Shown piece by piece: positions 25,378-34,097 of a stretch of 64,000 bases of DNA; the stretch's first letter is position 1, and each line of letters begins with the position of its first letter. A program made the translations under genes and the position numbers. The stretch comes from Nonomuraea thailandensis. GTDB taxonomy: Bacteria > Actinomycetota > Actinomycetes > Streptosporangiales > Streptosporangiaceae. Below the pieces are notes generated by a model. It ran no database searches and was not told the DNA's origin. It saw only the letters and a program-made list of their open reading frames with translations. Location: contig NZ_JAMZEB010000002.1 of the NCBI RefSeq assembly GCF_024172165.1, forward strand, positions 9,646,501-9,710,500. Direction: 5' to 3'.

Positions 25378-26361
25378 TTAGAGCCGTCGAGCCGCTTCCG
25401 TAGCCCAGTATGTCAAGATCAGGTCGGCGCCGGCCCGCTTGATCGCGACCAGCGACTCCATGATCATGCGCTCGCGGTCCACCCAGCCGTTGGCCGCGGC
25501 GGCCTCGATCATCGCGTACTCGCCGCTGACCTGGTAGGCGGCCACCGGCACGTCCACCTCGGCGCGGAAGCTCGCGATGACGTCCAGGTAGGCCAGCGCG
25601 GGCTTGACCATGACCGCGTCGGCGCCCTCCGCCAGGTCGAGGCGGACCTCGCGCAGCGCCTCCTCCAGCGGGCCCGCCGGGTCCTGCTGGTGGGTGCTGC
25701 GGTCGCCGAACTGCGGCGCGCACTCGGCGGCGTCGCGGAACGGGCCGTAGAAGGCGGAGGCGTACTTGGCGGAGTAGGCCAGGATCGGCACGTTGCCGTG
25801 ACCGGCGGCGTCGAGGGCCGCGCGGATCACGCCCACCTGGCCGTCCATCATGCCGCTCGGCGCCACCATCTGCGACCCGGCCTCGGCCTGGGCCACCGCG
25901 ACCGAGGCGTAGCGCTCCAGCGTCAGGTCGTTGTCCACGTCGCCGGACGGGGTGAGGATGCCGCAGTGCCCGTTGTCGGTGAACTCGTCGAGGCACGTGT
26001 CGGCCATGACCACGATCGAGTCGCCCACCTCGGCCACCACGTCGCGCAGCGCCACCTGCAGCACCCCGTCGGGGTCGTCGGCGGCCGAGCCGCGGGCGTC
26101 CTTCACGGCCGGGATGCCGAACAGGATGACGCCGCCCACGCCCGCCGCGGCGGCGTCGTGGGCGGCCTTGCGCAGCGAGTCGCGGGTGTGCTGGAAGACG
26201 CCCGGCATCGAGGCCACGGGCTGCGGCTCGGTGATGCCCTCCTTGGCGAACATCGGCAGGATCAGGTCGGCCGCGTGCAGCCTGGTGCCCGCCACCATCC
26301 GGCGCAGCGCGGGGTTGCGCCGCAGCCGCCGGGGGCGGGAGACGGGGTATTGCGCGCTCAT
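25378..26361 (-). CDS. hemB: Porphobilinogen synthase (delta-aminolevulinic acid dehydratase)
   Basis: Condenses two 5-aminolevulinate molecules into porphobilinogen. From ATG 26361 (MSAQYPVSRPRRLRRNP) the protein has 327 residues. The two active-site lysines are in AYSAKYASAFYGPFRDA and DAVMVKPALAYLD. The metal-site region reads DTCLDEFTDNGHCGI. AGGAG precedes the start, which overlaps the upstream cobA/hemD stop by 4 bp. Last gene of the tight rex-hemA-hemC-hemD-hemB run. Confidence 0.95.
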   Translation of the reverse strand: MSAQYPVSRPRRLRRNPALRRMVAGTRLHAADLILPMFAKEGITEPQPVASMPGVFQHTRDSLRKAAHDAAAAGVGGVILFGIPAVKDARGSAADDPDGVLQVALRDVVAEVGDSIVVMADTCLDEFTDNGHCGILTPSGDVDNDLTLERYASVAVAQAEAGSQMVAPSGMMDGQVGVIRAALDAAGHGNVPILAYSAKYASAFYGPFRDAAECAPQFGDRSTHQQDPAGPLEEALREVRLDLAEGADAVMVKPALAYLDVIASFRAEVDVPVAAYQVSGEYAMIEAAAANGWVDRERMIMESLVAIKRAGADLILTYWATEAARRL

Positions 26362-27911
26362 TTGGCTCTCCTCCTGGCGCCCCGGCGGTTCTGGGAGGGC
26401 CGGCGCGGCGTGTCGCCCGCGGCCAGGGCCGCCTGGCGCTGCTTGGCTCCGAACTCGGCCACCGCGGCGGCCAGGGCGGAGGCTGACGGCGTGTCGGCCA
26501 TGACGTCGACCCGGAGCCCGAACTCCTCGGCCGTCTTGGCCGTCTGCGGCCCGATGACCGCGATCACGGTGACGTTGTGCGGCTTGCCGGCGATGCCCAC
26601 GAGGTTGCGCACCGTGGAGGAGGACGTGAAGAGCACGGCGTCGAAGCCGCCGCCCTTGATGGCCTCGCGGATGGGCGCGGGCGGCGGGGCGGCCCGCACG
26701 GTGCGGTACGCGGTGACGTCGTCGCACTCCCAGCCCAGCTCGGTGAGCCCGGCCACGAGCGTGTCGGTGGAGATGTCGGCCCTGGGCAGCAGCACCCGGT
26801 TGATCGGGTCGAGCATCGAGTCGTACGGCGGCCACTCGGCCACCAGCCCCTCGGACGACTGCTCGCCGGAGGGCAGCAGGTCGGGCTTGACGCCGAACTC
26901 GACCAGGGCCCGCGAGGTGGCGTCGCCGACGGCGGCCACCTTGAGCCCGGCGAAGGCGCGGGCGTCGAGGCCGTACTCCTCGAACTTCTCGCGCACCGCC
27001 TTGACCGCGTTCGCGCTGGTGAAGGCCACCCACTCGTAGCGGCCGGTGACCAGGCCCTTGATCGCGCGGTCCATCTGCTGCGGCGTGCGGGGCGGCTCGA
27101 CCGAGATGGTCGGCACCTCCTCGGGCACCGCGCCGTAGGCGATGAGCTGGTCGGACAGGGAGCGCGACTGCTCCTTCGTCCTGGGCACCAGCACCCGCCA
27201 CCCGAACAGCGGCTTGGTCTCGAACCACGACAGCTTGTCGCGCTGCCCCACGGCCTCGCCGACCACGATCAGCGCGGGCTCGGTGAACCCGGCGTGCTTG
27301 AGGTCGGCCTGGAGGCGGCCGAGCGAGGACACGACGGTGTACTGCTCGGTGGTGGTGCCGCCGCTGCTGACCGCGACGGGCGTGGTGTCGGGCTTGCCGC
27401 CGGCGATCAGCGCCTTGCCGATGGGCACGGCGTCGCCGATGCCGTTGTAGATGACCAGCGTGCCGCGGCAGGCGGCGTGTGCGGCCCAGTCCTGCTCCTG
27501 AGCGGCGTCGACGATGCGGAACTCGGGCACCGCCGTCGCCGGCGGGATGCCCGCGTAGGTGAGCACGGCGGTGGCGGGCGGCACGCCGGGCACGATCTCG
27601 AAGTCCACCTCCGCCGCGGTGCAGGCCGCGGCCTCCTCGGTGATCGAGGAGAACAGCATGGGGTCGCCCTCGATCAGGCGGACCACGAGCTGCCCCCGTG
27701 CGGCGCGCTGCACGAAGTCGCCGCCGGAGAGCTCGGCGACCTCGACGCCTTCACGGCAGTGGCGCAGCAGCGGGGTTTGCGTTTCGACGTCGAGCACCAC
27801 CACGTCGGCCTTGGCGAGCAGCTCGGCGGCGCGGAGCGTCAGCAGGTTGGGGTCGCCGGGACCCGCGCCCACGAACGCGACGAAACCGGAGGTTGGACTA
27901 TCGGAGCTCAA
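26358..27911 (-). CDS. cobA-hemD: Fused uroporphyrinogen-III C-methyltransferase / uroporphyrinogen-III synthase
   Basis: 517 residues joining two enzymes. Residues ~1-250 are a SAM-dependent uroporphyrinogen-III methyltransferase (CobA/SirA type; VGAGPGDPNLLTLRAAELL, LIEGDPMLFSSITEE), which diverts the ring toward siroheme and cobalamin. Residues ~265-495 are uroporphyrinogen-III synthase (HemD; TSANAVKAVREKF, LFTSSSTVRNLVG), which closes the ring for heme. The last ~20 residues are Arg-rich. The fusion places the branch-point enzyme next to the ring-closing enzyme. It overlaps hemC and hemB by 4 bp each. Confidence 0.93.
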   Translation of the reverse strand: MSSDSPTSGFVAFVGAGPGDPNLLTLRAAELLAKADVVVLDVETQTPLLRHCREGVEVAELSGGDFVQRAARGQLVVRLIEGDPMLFSSITEEAAACTAAEVDFEIVPGVPPATAVLTYAGIPPATAVPEFRIVDAAQEQDWAAHAACRGTLVIYNGIGDAVPIGKALIAGGKPDTTPVAVSSGGTTTEQYTVVSSLGRLQADLKHAGFTEPALIVVGEAVGQRDKLSWFETKPLFGWRVLVPRTKEQSRSLSDQLIAYGAVPEEVPTISVEPPRTPQQMDRAIKGLVTGRYEWVAFTSANAVKAVREKFEEYGLDARAFAGLKVAAVGDATSRALVEFGVKPDLLPSGEQSSEGLVAEWPPYDSMLDPINRVLLPRADISTDTLVAGLTELGWECDDVTAYRTVRAAPPPAPIREAIKGGGFDAVLFTSSSTVRNLVGIAGKPHNVTVIAVIGPQTAKTAEEFGLRVDVMADTPSASALAAAVAEFGAKQRQAALAAGDTPRRPSQNRRGARRRAK

Positions 27912-28828
27912 TGGGAATGCTCCCCCATCAATCTGTCGGCCCCTTCGGCGATCATCTCGGCCGCTAGGAGGCGGCCCAGGTTCGCAGCCTCCGAAGGAGA
28001 GCCGGCGGCGGACTTGCGGACCGTTTCGCGGCCGTCGATGGAGACGACCACAGCGGTCAGGTTCAGAGTGTGCCCGTCATCGACCGCGAACGCACCCACC
28101 GGAGCGGCGCACCCGGCCTCCAGGGAGGCCAGCAGGGCACGCTCGGCGGTCACCGCGGAGCGGGTCCGGGGGTCGTCGAGCACGCGCAGGAACTCGATCA
28201 CGTCGGCGCGGTCGGCGCGGCACTCCACGGCCAGCGCGCCCTGGCCTGGCGCGGGCAGCAGCTCCTCGACCTCGAAGATCTGCGCGATCTCCGCGTCGCG
28301 GCCGAGCCGGTGCAGCCCGGCCGAGGCGAGCACGACCGCGTCGAGCTCGCCGGAATTGACTTTGCCGATGCGCGTGTCGGCGTTGCCGCGGATCGCGACG
28401 TACTGGAGGTCGGGGCGGAGCGCGCTGAGCATGGCGACGCGTCGCGGCGAGCCGGTGCCGACCCTGGCCCCGGGGGCCAGGTCGGCGAACTTGCGCGTGC
28501 CCACCAGCGCGTCACGGTGGTCGTGGCGGGCCGGCAGCGCGGCCAGCGTGAAGCGCGGGTCCTGCTTGGTCGGCAGGTCCTTCAGCGAGTGGACGGCAAA
28601 GTCGATCTCGTTCTCGATCAGCTTGTCGCGCAGCGCGCTGACGAACACGCCGGTGCCGCCGAGCTGCGCCAGGTGCGCCTTGGTGACGTCGCCGAACGTG
28701 GTCACGCCGACGAGCTCGACCGCCCGCCGGGTGCGCTCGACGTAGGCGTCGGCCACCATCTGCGACTGGGTGGTCGCCAGGAGGCTGCGGCGGGTTCCGA
28801 GCCGCAACGCGCCGGACCGCGACGTCAC
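27908..28828 (-). CDS. hemC: Hydroxymethylbilane synthase (porphobilinogen deaminase)
   Basis: Polymerises four porphobilinogens into hydroxymethylbilane. The 306-residue protein has the conserved Cys that carries the dipyrromethane cofactor (LEAGCAAPVGAFA). It also shows the substrate-binding segments VHSLKDLPT, GTGSPRR and IRGNADTR. It overlaps hemA upstream and cobA/hemD downstream by 4 bp, so translation of the operon is probably coupled. Confidence 0.96.
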   Translation of the reverse strand: MTSRSGALRLGTRRSLLATTQSQMVADAYVERTRRAVELVGVTTFGDVTKAHLAQLGGTGVFVSALRDKLIENEIDFAVHSLKDLPTKQDPRFTLAALPARHDHRDALVGTRKFADLAPGARVGTGSPRRVAMLSALRPDLQYVAIRGNADTRIGKVNSGELDAVVLASAGLHRLGRDAEIAQIFEVEELLPAPGQGALAVECRADRADVIEFLRVLDDPRTRSAVTAERALLASLEAGCAAPVGAFAVDDGHTLNLTAVVVSIDGRETVRKSAAGSPSEAANLGRLLAAEMIAEGADRLMGEHSH

Positions 28829-30081
28829 AGCTCCACCTCCCTCACGGCCTCGGGCACCTTCGGATCCAGATTGAACAACTCACGCAGGGCTTCCGCATAA
28901 TGATCGCCCCCTGGGCAGGTGGCGAGCTGCTTGACACGCACAGTCGGCTCGTGAAGCAGCTTGTCGACGACCCGCTGGACGGTCATGGCGACCTCGTCCC
29001 TGGCCCGCTCGTCGAGCTCGGGCACGCGCATGAGCAGGCGGCCCAGCTCCGACTCGACCACGCCGGCCGCCTTGCTGCGCAACGCGACCACGGTCGGGGT
29101 GACCTTGGCGGCCCGCTCGGCGTCGAGGTAGGCGCGCAGCTCCTCGGCGACGAGGGCGCGTACGGACTGAACGGCGTCGCCCTCGCGCGAGCCGATGCCG
29201 GACTCCTGGATCGTCTCCAGGTCCACCAGCGTGACGCCGGGCACGGCGCGCACGGCGGGGTCGATGTCGTGCGGCAGCGCCAGGTCGAGCAGGAACGCGG
29301 GCCCGCCGAGCATGTCGGGCGTGACGATGTGGCGGCCCGCGCCGGTGCAGGTGATGACGATGTCGGCGGCGGCCAGCTCCTCGGCCACGGCGGCGAACCC
29401 GACCGCGCGCCCGCCGACGGACTCGGCCAGCCTGGCGCCCCGCTCGTACGTGCGGTTGGCCACGACGATGTCGCTCACCCCGGCGCGCGCCAGCGTGGCG
29501 GCGGCCAGCGAGCTCATCGAGCCCGCGCCGATCACCAGGGCGCGCCTGCCGGCCAGCTCGCCCGCCAGCGCCAGGCCCGCGGTGACGAGGGAGGCGCCGT
29601 GCTTGTCGATGCCGGTGTCGGTCTGGGCCCGCTTGCCGACCCGCAGCGCCTGCTGGACCAGCTCGTTGAGGGTGGCGCCGACGGTGCCCTGGCGCTGGGC
29701 CAGCTTGAGCGCCTGGCGGACCTGGCCGAGGATCTGGCCCTCGCCGACCACCATCGAGTCGAGCCCGCACACCACGGAGAACAGGTGCTCGACCGCCCGC
29801 TCCTCGTAGTGCACGTAGAAGTGCGGCGTCAGCTCCTCGACCGGGACGCCCGTGTGCACGCCCAGGAGGTCGCTGATGGCGGTGACGGCGGCGTGGAAAC
29901 GGTCGACCGTGACGTAGACCTCGACCCGGTTGCAGGTCGAGACCACCATGGCCTCCGCGACGCAGGGATCCTGCTGCACGTCGTGCAGCAGCTTGACGAG
30001 CGCGTCGCCCGTCACCGAGACCCGCTCCAGCAACGCCACCGGCGCGGTGCGGTGGCTCAGCCCGATAGCCAGAACGCTCAT
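28825..30081 (-). CDS. hemA: Glutamyl-tRNA reductase
   Basis: First committed enzyme of C5 heme synthesis: reduces Glu-tRNA to glutamate-1-semialdehyde, the HemL substrate, using NADPH. The 418-residue protein opens MSVLAIGLSHRTAPVALLERV and has the catalytic Cys in VVSTCNRVEVYVT. It also has the NADPH loop VIGAGSMSSLAA and the C-terminal dimerisation helices. It overlaps the rex stop by 4 bp, so heme synthesis is directly tied to Rex-controlled transcription. Confidence 0.96.
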   Translation of the reverse strand: MSVLAIGLSHRTAPVALLERVSVTGDALVKLLHDVQQDPCVAEAMVVSTCNRVEVYVTVDRFHAAVTAISDLLGVHTGVPVEELTPHFYVHYEERAVEHLFSVVCGLDSMVVGEGQILGQVRQALKLAQRQGTVGATLNELVQQALRVGKRAQTDTGIDKHGASLVTAGLALAGELAGRRALVIGAGSMSSLAAATLARAGVSDIVVANRTYERGARLAESVGGRAVGFAAVAEELAAADIVITCTGAGRHIVTPDMLGGPAFLLDLALPHDIDPAVRAVPGVTLVDLETIQESGIGSREGDAVQSVRALVAEELRAYLDAERAAKVTPTVVALRSKAAGVVESELGRLLMRVPELDERARDEVAMTVQRVVDKLLHEPTVRVKQLATCPGGDHYAEALRELFNLDPKVPEAVREVEL

Positions 30082-30755
30082 TGACTGTCCACCGCCATGA
30101 GTGGCCCCCCAGCCTTGCGTTGCTCGTGGAACGCGAGAATCTGCAGTTCTATGGATAGATCGACCTTACGGACATCGACGCTGTCGGGCACGGTGAGCAC
30201 GACGGGGGCGAAGTTGAGGATGCTGGTGACGCCCACGGCGACCACGCGATCGCACACTTCCTGCGCCGCTGCCGCCGGTGTCGCCAGAACCACGATCGAA
30301 ACTCCCCGCCGTCTGATCACGGCTTCCAGCTCGTCGATGTGCTCCACATTCAATCCCGCGATGGTGTCGCCCACGACTTCGGGGTCTGCGTCCACGAGCG
30401 CCGCGACCCGGAAGCCTCTGGAGACGAAGCCGCCGTAGTTGGCCAGCGCGCGACCGAGGTTACCGACTCCGACGATCGCCACCGCCCAGTCTTGCGTCAG
30501 GCCGAGCTCGCGGGAGATCTGGTAGACGAGGTACTCAACGTCATAGCCTACGCCGCGCGTGCCATAGGAGCCGAGATGTGACAGATCCTTGCGCAACTTG
30601 GCGGAATTGACCCCGGCGGCGACGGCCAGGTCCTCCGAGCTGACGGTCGCGATGCCCCGCTCGGCCATCCCGTGGAGCGCCCGGAGGTACAACGGAAGCC
30701 TGGCGACCGTCGCCTCGGGGATACCGCGGTCACGGGGCGTGGACGGGCTCTTCAC
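30078..30755 (-). CDS. rex: Redox-sensing transcriptional repressor Rex
   Basis: Represses respiratory genes when NAD+ is high; NADH binding releases it from DNA. The 225-residue protein has an N-terminal winged helix (residues ~20-80, including LAVAAGVNSAKLRKDLSHLGSYG). A Rossmann NAD(H)-binding domain follows, with IVGVGNLGRALANY. It heads the hemA-hemC-hemD-hemB operon, as described for rex-hemACD in Streptomyces. A Rex-type operator 74-93 bp before the start suggests autoregulation. Confidence 0.95.
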   Translation of the reverse strand: MKSPSTPRDRGIPEATVARLPLYLRALHGMAERGIATVSSEDLAVAAGVNSAKLRKDLSHLGSYGTRGVGYDVEYLVYQISRELGLTQDWAVAIVGVGNLGRALANYGGFVSRGFRVAALVDADPEVVGDTIAGLNVEHIDELEAVIRRRGVSIVVLATPAAAAQEVCDRVVAVGVTSILNFAPVVLTVPDSVDVRKVDLSIELQILAFHEQRKAGGPLMAVDSQ

Positions 30756-30828
30756 GTGCCGGTGCTCCAGGGTAGGGGCGGCTTGGGGACCGCGTGAACG
30801 GATTAGAACCGTCTTTCAGGTTAATCCC

Positions 30829-30848
30829 TTTGTGAACCGATGCACAAA
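30829..30848. promoter_or_regulatory. Rex operator between rex and glutaredoxin genes
   Basis: TTTGTGAA-N4-TGCACAAA; the outer TTTGTG/CACAAA arms are perfect and one flanking C/G pair extends them. It matches the Rex consensus except for one inner position. It lies 74-93 bp before rex and 23-42 bp before the divergent glutaredoxin ATG, so it could control both. A second, perfect site is before menJ at 12,288. Confidence 0.78.
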
Positions 30849-30870
30849 GTCGGCGGGGTACGGTTACGTC

Positions 30871-31107
30871 ATGCATCGCATCACCTTGCTCGGCAAGCCC
30901 GGCTGTCACTTGTGTGACGACGCGCGCGAGGTCATCGCCCGGGTCGCGGGCGAGCTCGGCGTGCCGTGGGAGGAGATCAGCATCGAGTCGTCCGCCGAGT
31001 TGCGGGAGAAGTACTGGGAGATGATCCCGGTCACCCTGATCGACGGGGTGCAGCACGACTTCTGGCGGGTGGACGAGGCCAGGCTGAGGGCCGCGCTCAG
31101 TAGCTGA
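30871..31107 (+). CDS. Glutaredoxin family protein
   Basis: 78 residues from ATG 30871. Thioredoxin-like fold with an N-terminal CxxC site (LLGKPGCHLCDDAREVI) and the conserved cis-Pro segment MIPVTLIDG. Length and sequence fit the short glutaredoxin-like (DUF836-type) proteins that lie beside rex/hemA in actinobacteria. The overlap with the rex operator region suggests NADH-responsive expression. Its 3' end overlaps the convergent 7-TM gene by 11 bp. Redox partner unknown. Confidence 0.88.
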   Translation: MHRITLLGKPGCHLCDDAREVIARVAGELGVPWEEISIESSAELREKYWEMIPVTLIDGVQHDFWRVDEARLRAALSS

Positions 31108-32566
31108 CGGTGGGCAGCGGCACCACCTTGGCGGCGTTCACGTCGAGCTCGATGACGTTCGTGGCCAGCACCATCGCCTGGCGCTCGTTGACGAACCGCT
31201 CCACGTGCGGCTGCCGCTGGTGGTCGCGGTAGGCGACCTCGTCGCGGTAGAGCTCGTAGACGATGCGCTGCAGCGGGGCCGACTTCACGGCGTGGCAGGC
31301 GTACACCAGCGTGTCGGGCTCGCCGCGGCGCACGGCCTCAACGGTGGCCTCGGCCAGCCGGTCGAACGCGTCGCCCGCGCCGTCCACGATCGTGAAGACG
31401 GTGAGCAGGCCGTAGATGTGCGGCGAGGGCCGGCCCGAACCGGGCTGCTGCTGGGCGGGTGAGAACAGGTCGGCGCCGGGGAAGACCGCTCCCGTCGCGG
31501 GGGCGGGCGGAGTCATGGGCGCGCTCGCGGGCGGGGCGCCGTTCATGATGTAGCCGGTCGAGGGGCCGTCGTCGAGCGGCGCGGCCATGCGGGCGGCGTA
31601 GTCGACCTCGCGCTGCCGGTAGCCCTCGTCGCCCGCGCGGTACTCGGCCACCAGATCCCCCAGCCCCGACGAGCGGCGCGGCGGCGCGGGCGGCAGGTCC
31701 GCGGCCGGCACCGGCTCCGGCATGCCCCGGTGGCCGCCCTGCTGCGGCACCTCGTCGCGGAACATCGGGCGCTCGCCGGGCGTCATCCGGTGCTCGTCCA
31801 GCGCGATGGGGCGCTCCTCGCGGCGCTGAGAGCGCTCCTCGCGGCGCGGGGCGCGCTCCTCGCGGTCGTCGTCGAAATCGTCCTCGTCGTCGTCCTCGTA
31901 CGGCGCCAGCGGCCGCAGCACGGTGTACCAGACCGCGGCGGCGGCCACGGCCAGCAGCGCCGTGGTGAACAACCCCGGCACCGGGAACCGCATCGCGCCC
32001 ACGAGCGCCAGCCCCGACGGGACGATGACCACGGTCGCGTGCAGGTTGTCGGTGTCGTACTCGTCGCCGTTGCGCCACTTGAGCCCGGCCACCACCAGCA
32101 TCGCCAGCATGACGATCAGCGCGACCACGTGCGCGCCGGTCAGCAGGTAGCCGGGGAAGACGTTCCAGTGCGTCGAGGCGGTGGGCAGGGACTTGCCCAT
32201 CTCCTCGGTCTTCAGTGGGTCCCAGACCATGATCACGACGGACACGAAGGTCAGCGCGATGCCGAGCAGCCATGCCAGGAACCTCGGCGGCACCTTCTCC
32301 GACAGCAGCTGCACCAGGCCGATGGCCAGCCACAGGGGTGCGATGAGCGATCCCGTCACCTGGTAGATCCGGAACGTGACGCCGCCGAAGCCGAAGAAGG
32401 AGCCGACGCCGATCACGCCCAGTGACAGGCACAGGCCCACGACTGCAACGGTCCAGGCGACCAGCCATCCCTCGGGCTCGTCGCGCAGTCGTTGGATCAG
32501 GGCACCGGCCGCGACGGCGGCCAGGAGCGCACCGGCAAATGCTATGACAGCAACGAGGATCTCCAT
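31097..32566 (-). CDS. Seven-helix membrane protein with C-terminal ABM-like domain
   Basis: 489 residues from ATG 32566 (MEILVAVIAFAGALLAAV). Residues ~1-240 carry about seven transmembrane helices. Residues ~245-380 are a disordered, charged linker with acidic (EDDDEDDFDDD) and Arg/Glu repeats. The last ~105 residues look like an antibiotic-biosynthesis-monooxygenase (ABM) ferredoxin-like domain (YGLLTVFTIVDG..., VYELYRDEVAYRDHQ). This fusion is unusual: ABM domains are normally small soluble proteins. It is convergent with the glutaredoxin gene and divergent from the bldN-type sigma gene. Function unknown. Confidence 0.75.
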   Translation of the reverse strand: MEILVAVIAFAGALLAAVAAGALIQRLRDEPEGWLVAWTVAVVGLCLSLGVIGVGSFFGFGGVTFRIYQVTGSLIAPLWLAIGLVQLLSEKVPPRFLAWLLGIALTFVSVVIMVWDPLKTEEMGKSLPTASTHWNVFPGYLLTGAHVVALIVMLAMLVVAGLKWRNGDEYDTDNLHATVVIVPSGLALVGAMRFPVPGLFTTALLAVAAAAVWYTVLRPLAPYEDDDEDDFDDDREERAPRREERSQRREERPIALDEHRMTPGERPMFRDEVPQQGGHRGMPEPVPAADLPPAPPRRSSGLGDLVAEYRAGDEGYRQREVDYAARMAAPLDDGPSTGYIMNGAPPASAPMTPPAPATGAVFPGADLFSPAQQQPGSGRPSPHIYGLLTVFTIVDGAGDAFDRLAEATVEAVRRGEPDTLVYACHAVKSAPLQRIVYELYRDEVAYRDHQRQPHVERFVNERQAMVLATNVIELDVNAAKVVPLPTVSY

Positions 32567-32745
32567 GGTGACTCCAATGCTGCCGGACGATGCCTCCCAG
32601 CCGGTAGCCGAAGAGGGAACGGGTCGGTCCACCACGGTATCTGCCGATTACGCCTAGTCATGCATGACTTCCGTGGATTGTGGATTTTGCGGTTGATTTC
32701 TAGAGTGTTCGAGCACGCCGCACCCCTTACCCCTAGGGATACCGG

Positions 32746-33384
32746 ATGCCTGACTCGTCGCCGTTCGCCGGGCTGCTTGCGCCAGCGGTCGCTGGACCTG
32801 CCCGGACGGGCGAGTTCGCCGTGCGCGAAGACGTCTCCGACGAGCTGCGCACGCTGGTGATGCACGCCAAGAACGGCTGCACGCAGTCCTTTGGCACGCT
32901 CTACGACCGCTACGTGGACCTGGTCTACCGCTACATCTACTTCCGGGTCGGCTCGCACCCGCTGGCGGAGGACCTCACCAGCGAGACCTTCCTTCGGGCG
33001 CTGCGCAGGATCGGCGACTTCACCTGGCAGGGCCGCGACTTCGGGGCCTGGCTCGTGACCATCGCGAGAAACCTGGTGACCGACCACTTCAAGTCGGGGC
33101 GCTACCGGTTGGAGATCCCGACGGGAGAGGTCATCGACGTTCCGCTCGACGGCTCGCACATCCCCGAGAACGCGGTGGTCACGGCCATCATCAACGACCG
33201 GGTGCTGCGAGCCGTACGAGATCTCAATCCCGAACAACAGGAATGCGTCGTCCTGCGCTTCCTGCACGGCCTCTCGCTCGCGGAAACCGCGCTGATCATG
33301 GGGAAGAAGAGTGGAGCGATCAAAGCGCTGCAGTTCCGTGCCGTACGAGCGCTGGCCAGGGCGCTCAAGCACGACCTGGCGTAA
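32746..33384 (+). CDS. bldN: ECF sigma factor of the BldN/AdsA type
   Basis: 212 residues. Sigma region 2 (FGTLYDRYVDLVYRYIYFRV then LAEDLTSETFLRAL) and region 4 (LNPEQQECVVLRFLHGLSLAETALIMGKKSGAIKALQFRA) are complete. An N-terminal extension of ~30 residues precedes region 2, as in BldN, where a pro-sequence is removed. BldN drives aerial-hypha genes in Streptomyces. AGGGA precedes ATG 32746. The next gene is its probable membrane anti-sigma factor. The rex-hemA neighbourhood matches the Streptomyces coelicolor bldN locus as I recall it. Confidence 0.87.
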   Translation: MPDSSPFAGLLAPAVAGPARTGEFAVREDVSDELRTLVMHAKNGCTQSFGTLYDRYVDLVYRYIYFRVGSHPLAEDLTSETFLRALRRIGDFTWQGRDFGAWLVTIARNLVTDHFKSGRYRLEIPTGEVIDVPLDGSHIPENAVVTAIINDRVLRAVRDLNPEQQECVVLRFLHGLSLAETALIMGKKSGAIKALQFRAVRALARALKHDLA

Positions 33385-33443
33385 CCTCCACCCTCCGCTC
33401 CTCGTTAGGCAGGTGTCATGGCCGCGTCGGTCAGGGAGCCGTC

Positions 33444-34079
33444 ATGAGTAGCGCGCGCAGGCGGCGCGAACGCGTGCTGGAGCAGCTCACCGAGCTGCGG
33501 GAGCTGCCCATCGGCGGCGCTCCCGCGGCCGCGTTCAAGGAACGGCTGCGCGCCGAGCTGCTGTCCGGCGCCCTGGACCCCGAGCCCGAGCCGGCCGGCC
33601 CGGCACATCGCCGGCGCCGCCCGCGGCGCAGGCCGCTGCTGTCCCAGCTGTCCGCCGTGGGGCTGGCGGCGGCGCTGATGGTCTCCTCGTTCGCGACCTA
33701 CCAGGCCGTGCCCGGCGACTCGCTGTACCCGCTCAAGCGCGCCGCCGAGACCACTCTCGTGCATCTCAGCTCCGACGACGCCCAGCGCGGCGAGCGCGAG
33801 CTGGACTCGGCCCAGACCCGCGCCAGGGAGGTCGCCAGCCTGCTCGGCTCCTCCGCCGACGGCCCGCTGGTCAAGAAGACGCTCAAGGACATGGAGGAGT
33901 CCACGCGGGCGGGCATCAGCAGGCTCGAACGGACCGAACCCCGCTCGCCGAAGATCAAGAAATTCGCGCAGGAGCAGGAGGAGGCCGTCAAGCCCATGCT
34001 CCAGGAGCTCGACGAGGACCAGCTCGCCCAGGCAGAGGGCTATCTCGACTACATCGAGGGTCTGGCCGCCCCTGAGTAG
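33444..34079 (+). CDS. rsbN: DUF5667-type membrane protein, probable anti-sigma factor RsbN
   Basis: 211 residues from ATG 33444, with AGGGAG upstream. Residues ~1-45 form a cytoplasmic helical segment, likely sigma-binding. A basic stretch (RRRRPRRRP) precedes one transmembrane helix (LSAVGLAAALMVSSFATY). Outside the membrane is a DUF5667-like domain beginning VPGDSLYPLKRAAETT, rich in charged helices. Position directly after the BldN-type sigma gene and topology match RsbN, the BldN anti-sigma factor. Direct pairing is inferred. Confidence 0.78.
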   Translation: MSSARRRRERVLEQLTELRELPIGGAPAAAFKERLRAELLSGALDPEPEPAGPAHRRRRPRRRPLLSQLSAVGLAAALMVSSFATYQAVPGDSLYPLKRAAETTLVHLSSDDAQRGERELDSAQTRAREVASLLGSSADGPLVKKTLKDMEESTRAGISRLERTEPRSPKIKKFAQEQEEAVKPMLQELDEDQLAQAEGYLDYIEGLAAPE

Positions 34080-34097
34080 GTAAGTAAGCTGAAGCCC

